Positions 51,094-60,732 are shown, counted from the stretch's first letter. The stretch: 64,000 bases of DNA from CBFHMJ01 sp965656875 (GCA_965656875.1 CBFHMJ010000026.1:124001-188000); one strand, 5' to 3'. Made by a program: numbers and translations. The notes: generated by a model not told the origin, from the sequence alone.

Positions 51094-52284
51094 TCAGCTT
51101 TTACGGGGTTTTAAACCAAACAGATAACGTAAAGGCGGTAACGGGCGAATCACAACAACACAGAGAAAACTGCATATAACCAGCGAACTGACCAGTACCG
51201 TGATTGATTTCATTGCAATACCAACAGGCCATTGCACAACGTAATAAGCGACAGTCACGATGACGGTCTGATGCAAAATATAAAAGGGGTAAATCAGTTC
51301 ATTGGCGTGTTTTAACCAGGCGGGCGTGTCGGCCCCGGGTTGTTCTTCATGTTCTTCATGTTGTTCATGTGATGTGGAGACTGCCTTGTGCGGATGACAA
51401 CAGGCGATGGCGAAACCGAGCAGGGTTAATAACCCGGTCCATGATACCAGTGAACAGACCAACCACCAGAGTTGCCAGCGGAGTGCCAGTGACGCATACG
51501 GACTGAAATCCGGAAAGTAATATCCGTAAAACATGATTGAACTGAGAATAAAGAGTACCAGGTTGGTTTTTCGGTGTTGAGCAAGGGCATGCCAGATGAT
51601 CTGACTGTTCATAAAAATCATGCCTGCAATAAAGAAGAACAGGAAAAAACCAGATACTGAGAGGTTGTCGATACTGTGGCTTTGTGTTGGATAGGCGAGC
51701 GTTAATCCGGCTCTGAGGACGATTAACAGCAGCACCAGACTGAACAGGCCAAACCGGGCCTGGACGAGGCGTTCTGTCTGGTTATTCAGCCATCGTCCCG
51801 CCGGTTGTTTGAACAACCAGAATATCGGTATCGCGATGACCATAAAGACCACCAGAAATTCGATAAACCACAGGTGATTGGCATTAAATGAGAATAAACC
51901 CGATTGCCAGGCGTGCAGCAAATTGCTCTCGGTTAAACCGTTGTGATTGAGGTTTTCATAGTAGTGTTGCGGCGGAATGATAAACATCATACCAACGATC
52001 AGAGGGACAAATAATCGATGGAATTTATTACGTAAAAAGGTTGTGGTGCTGGATTTTTTTAATAAAAGCAGACTACCTGCCCCGGCAATAAAGAACAGGG
52101 TTTGCAAACGAAGTTGCTCAAAAAAGACCATGATATCGTCGAGCAGTTTACTGGATTCTGTATTCATCACATGCCAGTCATCGCCATTGAACGGCATAAA
52201 AACATGGTGGGTAAATACGGCGAGAATCAAGATGATTCGTAACCAGTCGAGTTCGGCATAACGGCGATAGTGCATATCAATCAT
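51094..52284 (-). CDS. Acyltransferase 3 family membrane protein (OpgC-like)
   Basis: A 396-residue integral membrane protein with about ten hydrophobic helices. The catalytic-type histidine pair is in AVFTHHVFMPF near residue 25, and the N-terminal RYAELDWLRIILI is typical of acyltransferase-3 proteins; RNKFHRLFVPLIVG is a family loop. Such enzymes acylate surface glycans or periplasmic glucans (OpgC succinylates them in E. coli). A His/Glu-rich loop (HEQHEEHEEQPG) is encoded by short direct repeats. Substrate not known. Confidence 0.85.
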   Translation of the reverse strand: MIDMHYRRYAELDWLRIILILAVFTHHVFMPFNGDDWHVMNTESSKLLDDIMVFFEQLRLQTLFFIAGAGSLLLLKKSSTTTFLRNKFHRLFVPLIVGMMFIIPPQHYYENLNHNGLTESNLLHAWQSGLFSFNANHLWFIEFLVVFMVIAIPIFWLFKQPAGRWLNNQTERLVQARFGLFSLVLLLIVLRAGLTLAYPTQSHSIDNLSVSGFFLFFFIAGMIFMNSQIIWHALAQHRKTNLVLFILSSIMFYGYYFPDFSPYASLALRWQLWWLVCSLVSWTGLLTLLGFAIACCHPHKAVSTSHEQHEEHEEQPGADTPAWLKHANELIYPFYILHQTVIVTVAYYVVQWPVGIAMKSITVLVSSLVICSFLCVVVIRPLPPLRYLFGLKPRKS

Positions 52285-52539
52285 ATCCTTCAGACAGTGC
52301 CTGCAAAATATAACCTGTTGATTTAAATATATTCAATCATTAAATGCACATCCGAGTCATTTTTGACCCATTCGGGTTATTTAAGTGTGCCTGCTAGTAA
52401 TACGGCGATGCATTCTGGAACGATGCTGTTCATAACATACTGTTTTTAATGATAAATAATATTAATCAGATCATTTAATTCTGGCTCAGGGTTTGCTTTT
52501 TAATCGTTCACACTGGCAGTTGAGTTATCAGAGTAGGGT

Positions 52540-53385
52540 ATGGCTTCATCAACATCATCTAAATTTTTAATCCCAGCGTTGAATACCGTCAAAGACAAAG
52601 TTGCGCAAGGGTTTTCTAAAATGGCAGCAGCATCGACCACGGTCGCGACGTCAGCTAAAACCACGGAGTTTCAACATGGTGTGACATTTGATGCCAAAGC
52701 CGAGGCAAAAACCGGGCATGTAAAATTCGACGCTAAAAGTTGGAAGCCCGATGTTTCTCTGCCTTTGATTGGTGTTGAAGGCGGTTTTAAAGCATTTGAA
52801 ACAACACCTGAAGATTCAATGGGAAGTCGTAAAACAACTGGTATTGGTGGATTTGTGGGCATGGAGAATTTCAATCTGAACAAACGAATGGAATTGAGTC
52901 AAACCCTGGCAAATCCTACGTTTGGTCTGACGGCAAAACGAGGCGTGGACAGTGCTGATATTTCCAGCTTGATGGAATCGGGTAAAAAGATGATTACTGA
53001 GCCGTCTGGCCTGGTGCCGTTATTCGATATGGCGACAACGATGAAAGGGATGTACGACAAAGCTCAGGGTAGTGTCGAGGTGAGTGATGAATACACCCAT
53101 AAGCGCGAAAAAGTGCATACCGATGCGGTTTTTGGAGGTCAATCTTCTCAGGGACTGGCTGCGCAGATGGATCAGGGCAGTTTTGATGGCAGCACACCTC
53201 ATCTGGACATGGATGCATTCGGCACCGATCTTGGCATGAGTTCGGAAGCCCGAAAAAATATGACCGTCAATGCAAGCCAGGGCACCAGCGCGACATTACC
53301 CCAACGTCAGGGCTTTGCTGATTTTGAAAGTCATAAGGATAGTGAGAAAACCTACAATGCATTTAAGACACATTTGACGGAGTGA
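52540..53385 (+). CDS. Cysteine-free protein of unknown function
   Basis: A 281-residue hydrophilic protein with no cysteine, no signal peptide and no membrane span. It is rich in Ser, Thr, Lys, Ala and Gly, with a compact central part (GHVKFDAKSWKPDVSLPLIG, GIGGFVGMENFNLNKRMELS) and a polar, low-complexity C-terminal third. Cysteine absence and polar composition are seen in some secreted effectors, but nothing here shows a secretion route. The ATG has GAGTAGGGT upstream. No homologue is recognised. Confidence 0.6.
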   Translation: MASSTSSKFLIPALNTVKDKVAQGFSKMAAASTTVATSAKTTEFQHGVTFDAKAEAKTGHVKFDAKSWKPDVSLPLIGVEGGFKAFETTPEDSMGSRKTTGIGGFVGMENFNLNKRMELSQTLANPTFGLTAKRGVDSADISSLMESGKKMITEPSGLVPLFDMATTMKGMYDKAQGSVEVSDEYTHKREKVHTDAVFGGQSSQGLAAQMDQGSFDGSTPHLDMDAFGTDLGMSSEARKNMTVNASQGTSATLPQRQGFADFESHKDSEKTYNAFKTHLTE

Positions 53386-53442
53386 TTGAGAAGATTATAT
53401 TGATGGATTCGTGATACTGGTGTCTTGCCATTTAGACTGTTT

Positions 53443-53485
53443 ACTGCATACTAACCAGCCTGAAATCAATTGGTTAGTTTGCAGT
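53443..53485 (+). repeat. 15-bp inverted repeat ending at the hydrolase start codon
   Basis: ACTGCATACTAACCA (53443-53457) and TGGTTAGTTTGCAGT (53471-53485) pair with one mismatch around a 13-base loop. The right arm ends directly before the ATG at 53486, where a Shine-Dalgarno would be expected, so the structure could hide or replace the ribosome-binding site. Confidence 0.65.
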
Positions 53486-54280
53486 ATGTTCAAAAAATTC
53501 CTTTCTTCTTTTTTCCTCTTCTTATTAATTCCTGCTGTTTTTGTGTCATCTGTGGCGGTGAGTGGTGAATTGTTCGATAAATCCCGTGAACGGTCGGTGC
53601 CGGTCGAGATTACATTGCCTGAAGCCGGAACTTGTGGTGAGCAGCCATGTCCGGTGGCTTTTATCAGTGCAGGTTATGGTGTAAAGCACACGGATTATCA
53701 GTTCATTAGTAACCTGTTGAACAAACGGGGTTTTATGACGGTGGCTATTGGTCATGAATTGCCCGGTGATCCACCGTTGTCGGTATCAGGCAATCTCTAT
53801 GAAACCCGAATGGAAAACTGGTCTCGCGGGGCGAATACGCTGGCATTTGTGCGTCAGACGCTGGCTGTAAAATATCCGGCTTTTGATTTTAATAAGGTGT
53901 TGCTGGTGGGGCATTCGAACGGCGGGGACATTTCGTCGTTGATTATTAATCGAGGTGACACGTATTATTCGGGATTAATTACGCTGGATCACCGTCGAGT
54001 ACCTTTGCCACGGATTAAGCCTGATGGGCAGCATACGGTTAACGTATTATCTGTCAGAGCCAGTGATTTTCCGGCAGATAAAGGCGTGCTGCCATCTACC
54101 CGGGAAGTGGCTGACTATGGCATTTGTGTCGTGAAGATTGCGAAAGCGCGGCACAATGATATGGCGGATTACGGTCCGGCCTGGCTTAAAAATCATATCG
54201 TCGCGGTGATTGATGGTTATCTGACAAATCAGGACTGTGAACGACTTCACCAACCAATGAGTGATACGAACAACACATGA
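53486..54280 (+). CDS. Secreted alpha/beta-hydrolase
   Basis: A 264-residue alpha/beta-hydrolase with signal peptide KFLSSFFLFLLIPAVFVSSVA. The nucleophile elbow is GHSNGG, with serine as nucleophile, and CPVAFISAGYG holds the oxyanion region. The likely catalytic His lies in KARHNDMADYG. The start at 53486 is chosen because it gives the signal peptide; a GTG-initiated frame to 53411 adds 25 residues that overlap the hairpin. It overlaps nagZ by four bases (ATGA), so it may be part of the same transcript. Confidence 0.7.
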   Translation: MFKKFLSSFFLFLLIPAVFVSSVAVSGELFDKSRERSVPVEITLPEAGTCGEQPCPVAFISAGYGVKHTDYQFISNLLNKRGFMTVAIGHELPGDPPLSVSGNLYETRMENWSRGANTLAFVRQTLAVKYPAFDFNKVLLVGHSNGGDISSLIINRGDTYYSGLITLDHRRVPLPRIKPDGQHTVNVLSVRASDFPADKGVLPSTREVADYGICVVKIAKARHNDMADYGPAWLKNHIVAVIDGYLTNQDCERLHQPMSDTNNT

Positions 54281-55311
54281 AAAAACAAGCTATTGGTCCA
54301 TTAATGCTGGATGTTGCGGGCACAACGTTGACCGCAGAAGAAAAAGAAATACTGGCTCACCCAACGGTGGGTGGCGTTATTTTATTTACCCGTAATTTTG
54401 AGTCAGTGCCGCAGATTCAGGCATTGAACAAGGCGTTAAAACAGGCAGGCGGCGAGCAGTTGTTGATTGCGGTTGACCATGAAGGCGGCCGGGTTCAGCG
54501 ATTCCGAGAGGGCTTTTCAGCAATTCCTGCGATGGGATCGTTAGCTGAAATGGCCAATGGCGATGAATCACGACTGGCTGAGCTGGTGGAAACGATGGGC
54601 TGGCTGATGGCCGCCGAAGTTCACGGGATGGGCGCTGATTTTAGTTTTGCACCCGTGCTGGATGTTCACGGTGTCAGTGATGTGATTGGCGACCGGGCTT
54701 TTGCAGCGTCTCCGGACGAAGTAACGCGGCTGGCGAGTTATTTTATTCGAGGCATGAGCCGGGCAGGAATGGCGGCAACGGGCAAGCACTTCCCGGGACA
54801 CGGGAGTGTTAAAGAAGATTCGCATATCGCAATGCCTGTTGATAATCGTTCTGTCGATGAGATCACTCAACTTGATCTGAGCGTGTTTAATGACGTTATT
54901 GCTGCGGGATTGCTCAAGGGTATTATGCCCGCTCATGTTATTTATCCTGCGGCAGATGCCCAACCGGCGTGTTTTTCGCCGTACTGGTTGCAAACGGTAT
55001 TACGTGAGCAACTGGGCTTTGACGGTGCGATTTTCAGTGATGACTTATCAATGAAAGGAGCGGAGTGCATTGGTTCGTTCACTGACCGAGCGGATGCAGC
55101 ATTAGCGGCGGGTTGTGACATGGTGCTGGTGTGTAACACACCGGATGAAGCGGTGAAGGTGTTGGATCATCTACCGATTCATGACAATGCTAGCCGAACT
55201 CAACGTCTGGCGCGTTTTCTTGCTCCGTCGGCACCGGACATGAACAATTTGCAAACAATGTCGAGCTGGCAACAGGCAAACGCATTGTTACAGTCAGTGC
55301 GTCAGGCATAA
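54277..55311 (+). CDS. nagZ: Beta-N-acetylglucosaminidase NagZ
   Basis: A glycoside hydrolase family 3 enzyme of the cell-wall recycling pathway, 344 residues (E. coli 341). It removes GlcNAc from anhydro-muropeptides in the cytoplasm. It has VAGTTLTAEEKEILAHPTVGG, VDHEGGRVQRFREGF, the catalytic His/Asp loop KHFPGHGSVKEDSH and the nucleophile region FDGAIFSDDLSMKGA. It starts in the stop of the upstream hydrolase gene. The anion transporter follows closely on the same strand. Confidence 0.95.
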   Translation: MKKQAIGPLMLDVAGTTLTAEEKEILAHPTVGGVILFTRNFESVPQIQALNKALKQAGGEQLLIAVDHEGGRVQRFREGFSAIPAMGSLAEMANGDESRLAELVETMGWLMAAEVHGMGADFSFAPVLDVHGVSDVIGDRAFAASPDEVTRLASYFIRGMSRAGMAATGKHFPGHGSVKEDSHIAMPVDNRSVDEITQLDLSVFNDVIAAGLLKGIMPAHVIYPAADAQPACFSPYWLQTVLREQLGFDGAIFSDDLSMKGAECIGSFTDRADAALAAGCDMVLVCNTPDEAVKVLDHLPIHDNASRTQRLARFLAPSAPDMNNLQTMSSWQQANALLQSVRQA

Positions 55312-55326
55312 CGTGCGGTGACTGAA

Positions 55327-56721
55327 ATGACTAAAGAGTATCGTCATTTATTTTTCGGGCTGGTTGCGGCAGTAGCCAGCTTTTTTATTGCGTCATCGTT
55401 TGATGTGGCGCAGGCTCCGGCAATGACTGCAGCCATCACGGTTTTTGTGGCGTGGCTGTGGATCACCGAAGCAGTACCAATTCCTGTGGCATCGTTGGTG
55501 CCTTTCGTTGCTTTTCCTACCTTTGGCATTCTCACCCACAAACAAGCGGCTTCAGCGTTAGGTAGTCACGTCATTTTGTTGTTGATGGGGGCGTTTATCC
55601 TGGCGAAAGGGATTGAAAAAAGCGGCGTTCATCGGCGATTTGCGCTGAATATGGTGAAAACGATAGGTAATCATTCAGCGCGTCGCATCATATTTGCTTT
55701 TATGATCACAGCTGGCACCTTGTCGATCTGGATTTCAAACACGGCGTCTACGCTGGCGTTATTGCCGGTGGCATTAATTATTGCGAAGTATAGTGAGAAC
55801 AAGCGCTTTGCAATTGCGTTGTTGCTTGGTCTGGCTTACTCGGCGTCTATTGGCGGTGTGGGCTCTTTGATAGGCACACCACCCAATGTGATCTTTGCGA
55901 GTGTTTACGAAGAATTTACCGGGCAGGAATACGGCTTTTTACGCTGGATGAAAACCGGGATTCCTGTGATGGCTATCGCGATTCCGTTAATGGCGTTGTG
56001 GTTATCACGAGGTATCAAACTGGACCGAGAAATTGCTATTCCAGATGTCGGCGTTATGCGAACCGAGGAAAAGCGTACCCTGTTGGTGTTTGGCTTCACT
56101 GCGCTATTGTGGGTTTTCAGAAAAGAACCATTTGGTGGTTGGTCCGGGTTGCTTGATATTGGTACGTTGGGCGATTCTTCGGTTGCTTTGTTTGGTGTGT
56201 TATTGATGTTTGTTGTGCCAGCTGGAAAGCCGCACATTCAGGGTGAGAAACACGAAAAACTGCTGGACTGGGAAACGGCAAAAGATATTCCGTGGGGAAT
56301 GTTACTGTTGTTTGCCGGTGGTATTGTTATTGCAAAAGCGTTTGTAGCCAGTGGCCTGAGTCAGATGATCGGTGAAGGATTATCAGCCATTAGTCTGTTG
56401 CCTATGTTCGCAGTGATGTTGATTCTGGCGCTGTCAGTATCCTTCTTAACTGAGATTACGTCTAACACGGCAACGGCAACGCTGTTGATGCCGATTCTGG
56501 CAAGTGCTGCGGTGAGCAATAATATTGCTATTGAGTTATTAATGATTCCGGCGGTTATCAGCTGTAGCTGTGCATTTTGTTTGCCTGTGGCTACGGCACC
56601 GAATTCAATAGTCTTTTCTTCTGGCAATATCACAGTTAAAGATATGGCGAGAGAGGGGATCATGTTGAATATCATTGTCGCATTTGTTGTCAGCACGGTG
56701 TGTTACCTGATGCTTACCTGA
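55327..56721 (+). CDS. SLC13/DASS-family anion:sodium symporter
   Basis: A 464-residue membrane transporter with about 11-12 hydrophobic spans. Family markers are WITEAVPIPVASLVPFVAFP near the N-terminus, the SNT-type motif WISNTASTLALLPVAL, GGVGSLIGTPPN and the second repeat LTEITSNTATATLLMPIL. Substrates in this family are dicarboxylates, citrate, sulphate or phosphate; the sequence alone does not tell which. GTG at 55318 is an alternative start, but GGTG before the ATG at 55327 is better placed. Only 15 bases separate it from nagZ. Confidence 0.9.
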   Translation: MTKEYRHLFFGLVAAVASFFIASSFDVAQAPAMTAAITVFVAWLWITEAVPIPVASLVPFVAFPTFGILTHKQAASALGSHVILLLMGAFILAKGIEKSGVHRRFALNMVKTIGNHSARRIIFAFMITAGTLSIWISNTASTLALLPVALIIAKYSENKRFAIALLLGLAYSASIGGVGSLIGTPPNVIFASVYEEFTGQEYGFLRWMKTGIPVMAIAIPLMALWLSRGIKLDREIAIPDVGVMRTEEKRTLLVFGFTALLWVFRKEPFGGWSGLLDIGTLGDSSVALFGVLLMFVVPAGKPHIQGEKHEKLLDWETAKDIPWGMLLLFAGGIVIAKAFVASGLSQMIGEGLSAISLLPMFAVMLILALSVSFLTEITSNTATATLLMPILASAAVSNNIAIELLMIPAVISCSCAFCLPVATAPNSIVFSSGNITVKDMAREGIMLNIIVAFVVSTVCYLMLT

Positions 56722-56772
56722 TCTCGTCAAGTTTGCTAAAAACTTGAATGTGAATTTGTCATAACATAGCCC

Positions 56773-56799
56773 AAAGCCAGATTAATTCTGGCTTTTTCT
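56773..56799 (+). terminator. Intrinsic terminator after the SLC13 gene
   Basis: AAAGCCAGA/TCTGGCTTT with loop TTAAT, ending in T-rich sequence. Confidence 0.85.
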
Positions 56800-56905
56800 T
56801 TTTCGAAACATCCGTCACACTATAGCTTCAATGGAATTGAGTCTTCCCGGGAAAGTTCATTAAACATCAGATGTTAATAGTATGTTTTATATTGAGGACC
56901 TTTCG

Positions 56906-58837
56906 ATGAAGAATTATGTTGTACTTTCTATGTTGCTGGCAGGCGGTATTGCTCAATCTGCGCTGGCGGCTATCGAGCCTGTTAAACCACTCTCTCCAGT
57001 CAAACAGGCTAATCAACAAAAACCAAAACGTTATATTGTCATGTTCCAACCGGTGTCTGACGTGCTGGCGGCTGCCAGTGTTGAATCGACCGGTATGCCT
57101 TCCGTATTTAGTCAGAATACTTTTTCCGTTGCGACTGCACGCAAGGTGATCCAGTCATCTGGCGGTAAAGAACTGAGGGCGTTACCTTCTGTTACCAGTA
57201 TGGCGGCGATGCTGACGGTGGATCAGGTTGCATCCTTAAGCGCTAACCAGGAAGTCGCATTGATTGAAGAAGATCCGGTGCGTTATTTACAAGCTGAAAA
57301 AGCGTCCTGGGGGCTGAGTAAAGTGCAGGCGGGCCAACTGGATGACAGTGTGATCAGCGGTCAGAAAGTGTGTGTAATTGACACGGGTTATAGTCTTGGT
57401 CATGAAGATCTGATGTCGGGCGCAAACATTTCCGGTCAGGTATTAGATGCAACCGGAGGCCAGGCGTCATTGGGCGAGTGGTCTACCGATGGCTATGGTC
57501 ACGGTACTTTTATTTCGGGTGTGATTTCAGCGCAGGAAAATAATCTGGGGGTGCGTGGTGTTATCCCGGGTGCTGCGATTGACATTCATAATGTGAAAGT
57601 GATCCACAACCCTAATTACTGGAGCCTTTGGGGTTCCGACATGATTGCAGCTGTTGCAGCGTGTCAGCAGGTGGGTGCAACCGTTATCAATATGAGTATT
57701 GGCGGTGGTAATTCCAGTGAAGCAGAGCGTCAGGCGATGGATAATGCGGCGGCTGGCGGCGCGTTATTGTTTGCCGCTGCGGGTAATCGGGGTAACAGCA
57801 GTTACTTTTATCCGGCGAGTTATGACGGGGTTATTTCAGTGGCTGCGACGGATGAACAAGATGCTCGCTGGAACTATTCACATCAGAATGATCAGGTGGA
57901 GTTGGCGGCACCTGGCGTCAATGTAAGATCAACATTGCCGAACAATAGTTACAGTAACTGGGATGGCACGTCGGTAGCAACGGCATTTGCTTCTGGCGTT
58001 GCTGCGCTGGTCTGGGGCCAGTTCCCTGAGTGTTCAGCGGATCAAGTACGCTCAGCATTAACCCGTAGTGCGTTGGACAAAGGCGCACAAGGTAAAGATG
58101 ATGAGTTTGGTCACGGTATTATCCAGGCGAAAGCAGCTTATGATCTATTAAGTTCTGAAGGCTGTGGTGTCCAACAGGCTGGTATTCAAAGCTGTAAGGA
58201 TATTCTGGATGCCGGACTGAGCACGGGTGATGGTATCTATTCGATTGACCTTGATGGTGATGAAGGCCCGCTGGCGGCGATGAATGTTCAGTGCGATATG
58301 ACACGCGATGGCGGTGGCTGGACAGGTATCACGCCGGGAATCGCATTTGCCTTAAACGGTGGTGTTCTGAATGAAGTAGATGGTCAACCGACAAGTAAAG
58401 GTTTCCAGGGATACTCGCCTTTCGCATTACTGGAAAACGGCAGTTTTATTCTGCACTACACCGTGCCAGTGCATCGGACTATCAGCCAGTTCTATCTGGA
58501 CGGTTACACCATTAAAGGTGCCTCTCACTTAGTGCCGAATGGTAACGACTACGACATGGGTTTCAATCTGAATCCGTTAACGACCTGGAATAGCCTGAAC
58601 TTTTCATCGCCAAACGGTGATTTAGGTATTGGTACGTTGAATGATGCGGGTCCTGCGATGCGTTTATCGTCATGGGGTTACTACGTAGCGCCGGAGCAGG
58701 AAATCGATGTAACGCCTCGTTTTAATGATGTCTATACCTTTGGTTCACCCTCGGAATCCTTCACTATAGCTTTCTCAGAGTATGGTGGACCGGAAGGATT
58801 GTATGCCTGGTGGAGCGGGACGATATTTGTCCGATAG
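56906..58837 (+). CDS. Secreted S8 subtilase with C-terminal fibrinogen-like domain
   Basis: A 643-residue extracellular serine protease. The signal peptide is KNYVVLSMLLAGGIAQSALA. An I9-type inhibitor propeptide follows (RYIVMFQP ... ALIEEDPVR). The catalytic triad is Asp159 in VIDTGY, His199 in GHGTFISG and Ser356 in GTSVATAFASG. After the protease domain, at about residue 430, is a fibrinogen-like domain: SCKDILDAGLSTGDGIYSID followed by CDMTRDGGGWTGI, which is a common targeting domain in marine secreted proteins. Start at 56906 has GAGGA upstream. The paralogue at 59024 lacks the C-terminal domain. Confidence 0.93.
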   Translation: MKNYVVLSMLLAGGIAQSALAAIEPVKPLSPVKQANQQKPKRYIVMFQPVSDVLAAASVESTGMPSVFSQNTFSVATARKVIQSSGGKELRALPSVTSMAAMLTVDQVASLSANQEVALIEEDPVRYLQAEKASWGLSKVQAGQLDDSVISGQKVCVIDTGYSLGHEDLMSGANISGQVLDATGGQASLGEWSTDGYGHGTFISGVISAQENNLGVRGVIPGAAIDIHNVKVIHNPNYWSLWGSDMIAAVAACQQVGATVINMSIGGGNSSEAERQAMDNAAAGGALLFAAAGNRGNSSYFYPASYDGVISVAATDEQDARWNYSHQNDQVELAAPGVNVRSTLPNNSYSNWDGTSVATAFASGVAALVWGQFPECSADQVRSALTRSALDKGAQGKDDEFGHGIIQAKAAYDLLSSEGCGVQQAGIQSCKDILDAGLSTGDGIYSIDLDGDEGPLAAMNVQCDMTRDGGGWTGITPGIAFALNGGVLNEVDGQPTSKGFQGYSPFALLENGSFILHYTVPVHRTISQFYLDGYTIKGASHLVPNGNDYDMGFNLNPLTTWNSLNFSSPNGDLGIGTLNDAGPAMRLSSWGYYVAPEQEIDVTPRFNDVYTFGSPSESFTIAFSEYGGPEGLYAWWSGTIFVR

Positions 58838-58862
58838 CCCTTTAAATTCATAAAACTTTATC

Positions 58863-58899
58863 AAAGCGGATACATCACAAACGGGGTGATCCGCTTTTT
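58863..58899 (+). terminator. Intrinsic terminator after the first subtilase
   Basis: AAAGCGGAT/ATCCGCTTT arms with an inner CAC/GTG pairing and a following T-tract. Confidence 0.8.
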
Positions 58900-59023
58900 C
58901 TATAGCCGCTATATTGTTGTAATTACAACTGTCCCTCTTTTCCAGTACGCATCTGTTCCGCCTTGTATGCGTTTACACCTCATGCACACTTAAACTCCCC
59001 CCAATAAAATCTTGAGGTAAAAA

Positions 59024-60313
59024 ATGAATATAAATTTAAGATTGTCATTCACAGTGGGGACGGTATTAACAGGAATGTTACTTACAGCCAATGTGATGGC
59101 AGAACCATATGGTCAGTCTCAGGGAATTGAGCATAAGACAAAAAATGGATTTACGCAGATAGATCAGGAACCGACGAAACGATACATCGTGATGTTTAAA
59201 TCCGCTCAGGGTGTATTGAATATGGATGAGGAGGATATCTTTTCAGATAACACATTTAAGGCAGAAAGCGCAATTAAACTGGTCAAGTCACACGGTGGTG
59301 AATATCTGAGGACGCTCCCATCTGTTGAGAGTCTGGTGGTGAATCTTACGCCGTCACAACGAAAAACACTGTCGTTAAATTCTCAGGTCGATGTGATTGA
59401 AGAAGATCCTGAACGGGAATTGCAGGCACAACAAATGCCCTATGGCATTACTAAAATCCAGGCCAATCAGGTATTGGACACTTATACGGGCAACCGTAAA
59501 GTTTGTATTATCGATACCGGCTATGATGCTGAACACCCCGATTTGATGCATGGCACCAATATTACGGGTGAAATCGTTGATGGCACTGGAGGACGGGCGA
59601 CCATCTGTGCCTGGGATGAAGATAACTATGGCCACGGTGCTCACATTGCCGGGATCATCTCAGCACTGGATAACGACATTGGTATTGTCGGTGTTAACCC
59701 TAACGGAAATCTTAAAATCCATAATGTTAAGATTATCCATAACCCAAATTACTGGCGGATCTGGGGCTCCGATATGATCGCGGCAGTAGCGGCTTGTCAG
59801 AGAGCGGGTGCTGATGTTGTCAACATGAGTATTGCCGGTTTCAAAAACAGCGTGGCCGAGGCGCAAGCCATGCAACAAGCTCATGACAGCGGCATGTTAT
59901 TGCTGGGTGCGGCGGGTAATCGTGGTGCCAGTTACTACTTTTACCCGGCGAGTTATGATGCCGTTGTATCTGTCGGTGCGGTTGACCAATATGATGCTGC
60001 CTGGCGATACACACATAATAACGATCAAATCGAGTTGACTGCACCGGGGGTCTACGTGAGGTCAACCTTGCCTAACAAAAGTTATGGATACTGGGATGGT
60101 ACGTCGATGGCGGTTGCTTATGCATCAGGAGTGGCAGCACTGGCCTGGAGTGAACATCCGGACTGTACATCTAAACAAATTAGAAAAGTACTACAACGTA
60201 GCGCGTTAGACAAAGGGGGAGCGGGCTACGATTACACCTACGGACATGGCATTGTTCAGGCAAGGGCTGCTGTTGATCTGTTAAATGCGCAAGGGTGCGC
60301 AGCGGGCGACTAA
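59024..60313 (+). CDS. Secreted S8 subtilase without accessory domain
   Basis: A 429-residue paralogue of the upstream protease, with signal peptide ending NVMA, an I9-like propeptide (KRYIVMFKS ... VIEEDPERE), and the triad Asp164 in CIIDTGYD, His204 in GHGAHIAG and Ser361 in GTSMAVAYASG. The blocks IHNVKIIHNPNYWRIWGSDM and FYPASYDAVVSV are shared almost unchanged. It ends right after the protease domain, so the fibrinogen-like part of its neighbour is missing. TTGAGGTAA Shine-Dalgarno. Tandem duplication with domain loss or gain. Confidence 0.92.
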   Translation: MNINLRLSFTVGTVLTGMLLTANVMAEPYGQSQGIEHKTKNGFTQIDQEPTKRYIVMFKSAQGVLNMDEEDIFSDNTFKAESAIKLVKSHGGEYLRTLPSVESLVVNLTPSQRKTLSLNSQVDVIEEDPERELQAQQMPYGITKIQANQVLDTYTGNRKVCIIDTGYDAEHPDLMHGTNITGEIVDGTGGRATICAWDEDNYGHGAHIAGIISALDNDIGIVGVNPNGNLKIHNVKIIHNPNYWRIWGSDMIAAVAACQRAGADVVNMSIAGFKNSVAEAQAMQQAHDSGMLLLGAAGNRGASYYFYPASYDAVVSVGAVDQYDAAWRYTHNNDQIELTAPGVYVRSTLPNKSYGYWDGTSMAVAYASGVAALAWSEHPDCTSKQIRKVLQRSALDKGGAGYDYTYGHGIVQARAAVDLLNAQGCAAGD

Positions 60314-60465
60314 TCAGTCGTTCAGGTCAATGTAAAGGGGGGAAGCGACAATTCAATGGGTTGAATTGTCGCTGTTCGAGCAAACAATCCTGTTCAATCC
60401 GCTGATTGTTTTGACGTTCAGTCATGATAAAACAGGTCATGTAAGTCAGAGGTTATGCCTCATTC

Positions 60466-60732
60466 TCAGGCATGTAACTGGGATTTTGGTGGTTCTTTGG
60501 CAAATTCCAGCGCATCCGAAATTGCTCGTTGTAAATGTACCGGGCTGCCACATCGTTCTGCGAGTAGCAAAATTAAGCAAGTATTTAAGCGAGCTGACTC
60601 TGCATCTGACAAGCCATCATGCGCATCAATCAACATTGAATACATATCATCCAGCTGTTTTTGGCTCAGGGGAGTTTCCTGCTCACTAATACTCAGTACA
60701 CTTGTGTCAGTGCTTTTTAGACTGTTCGACAT
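60466..60732 (-). CDS. DUF2783 protein
   Basis: An 88-residue cytoplasmic protein of the DUF2783 family, with LDDMYSMLIDAHDGLSDAESARLNTCLILLLAERCG as the family region. Function unknown; members are regularly found next to FAD-dependent aromatic hydroxylases in tyrosine or phenylalanine catabolic clusters, as here. It overlaps the 3' end of the hydroxylase gene by 16 bases and is the last gene of the hppD operon. Confidence 0.85.
   Translation of the reverse strand: MSNSLKSTDTSVLSISEQETPLSQKQLDDMYSMLIDAHDGLSDAESARLNTCLILLLAERCGSPVHLQRAISDALEFAKEPPKSQLHA

Noticed and set aside
52994..53218. Minus-strand ORFs under the unknown gene at 52540
   Set aside because: They lack Shine-Dalgarno sequences and protein-like composition compared with the plus-strand frame.
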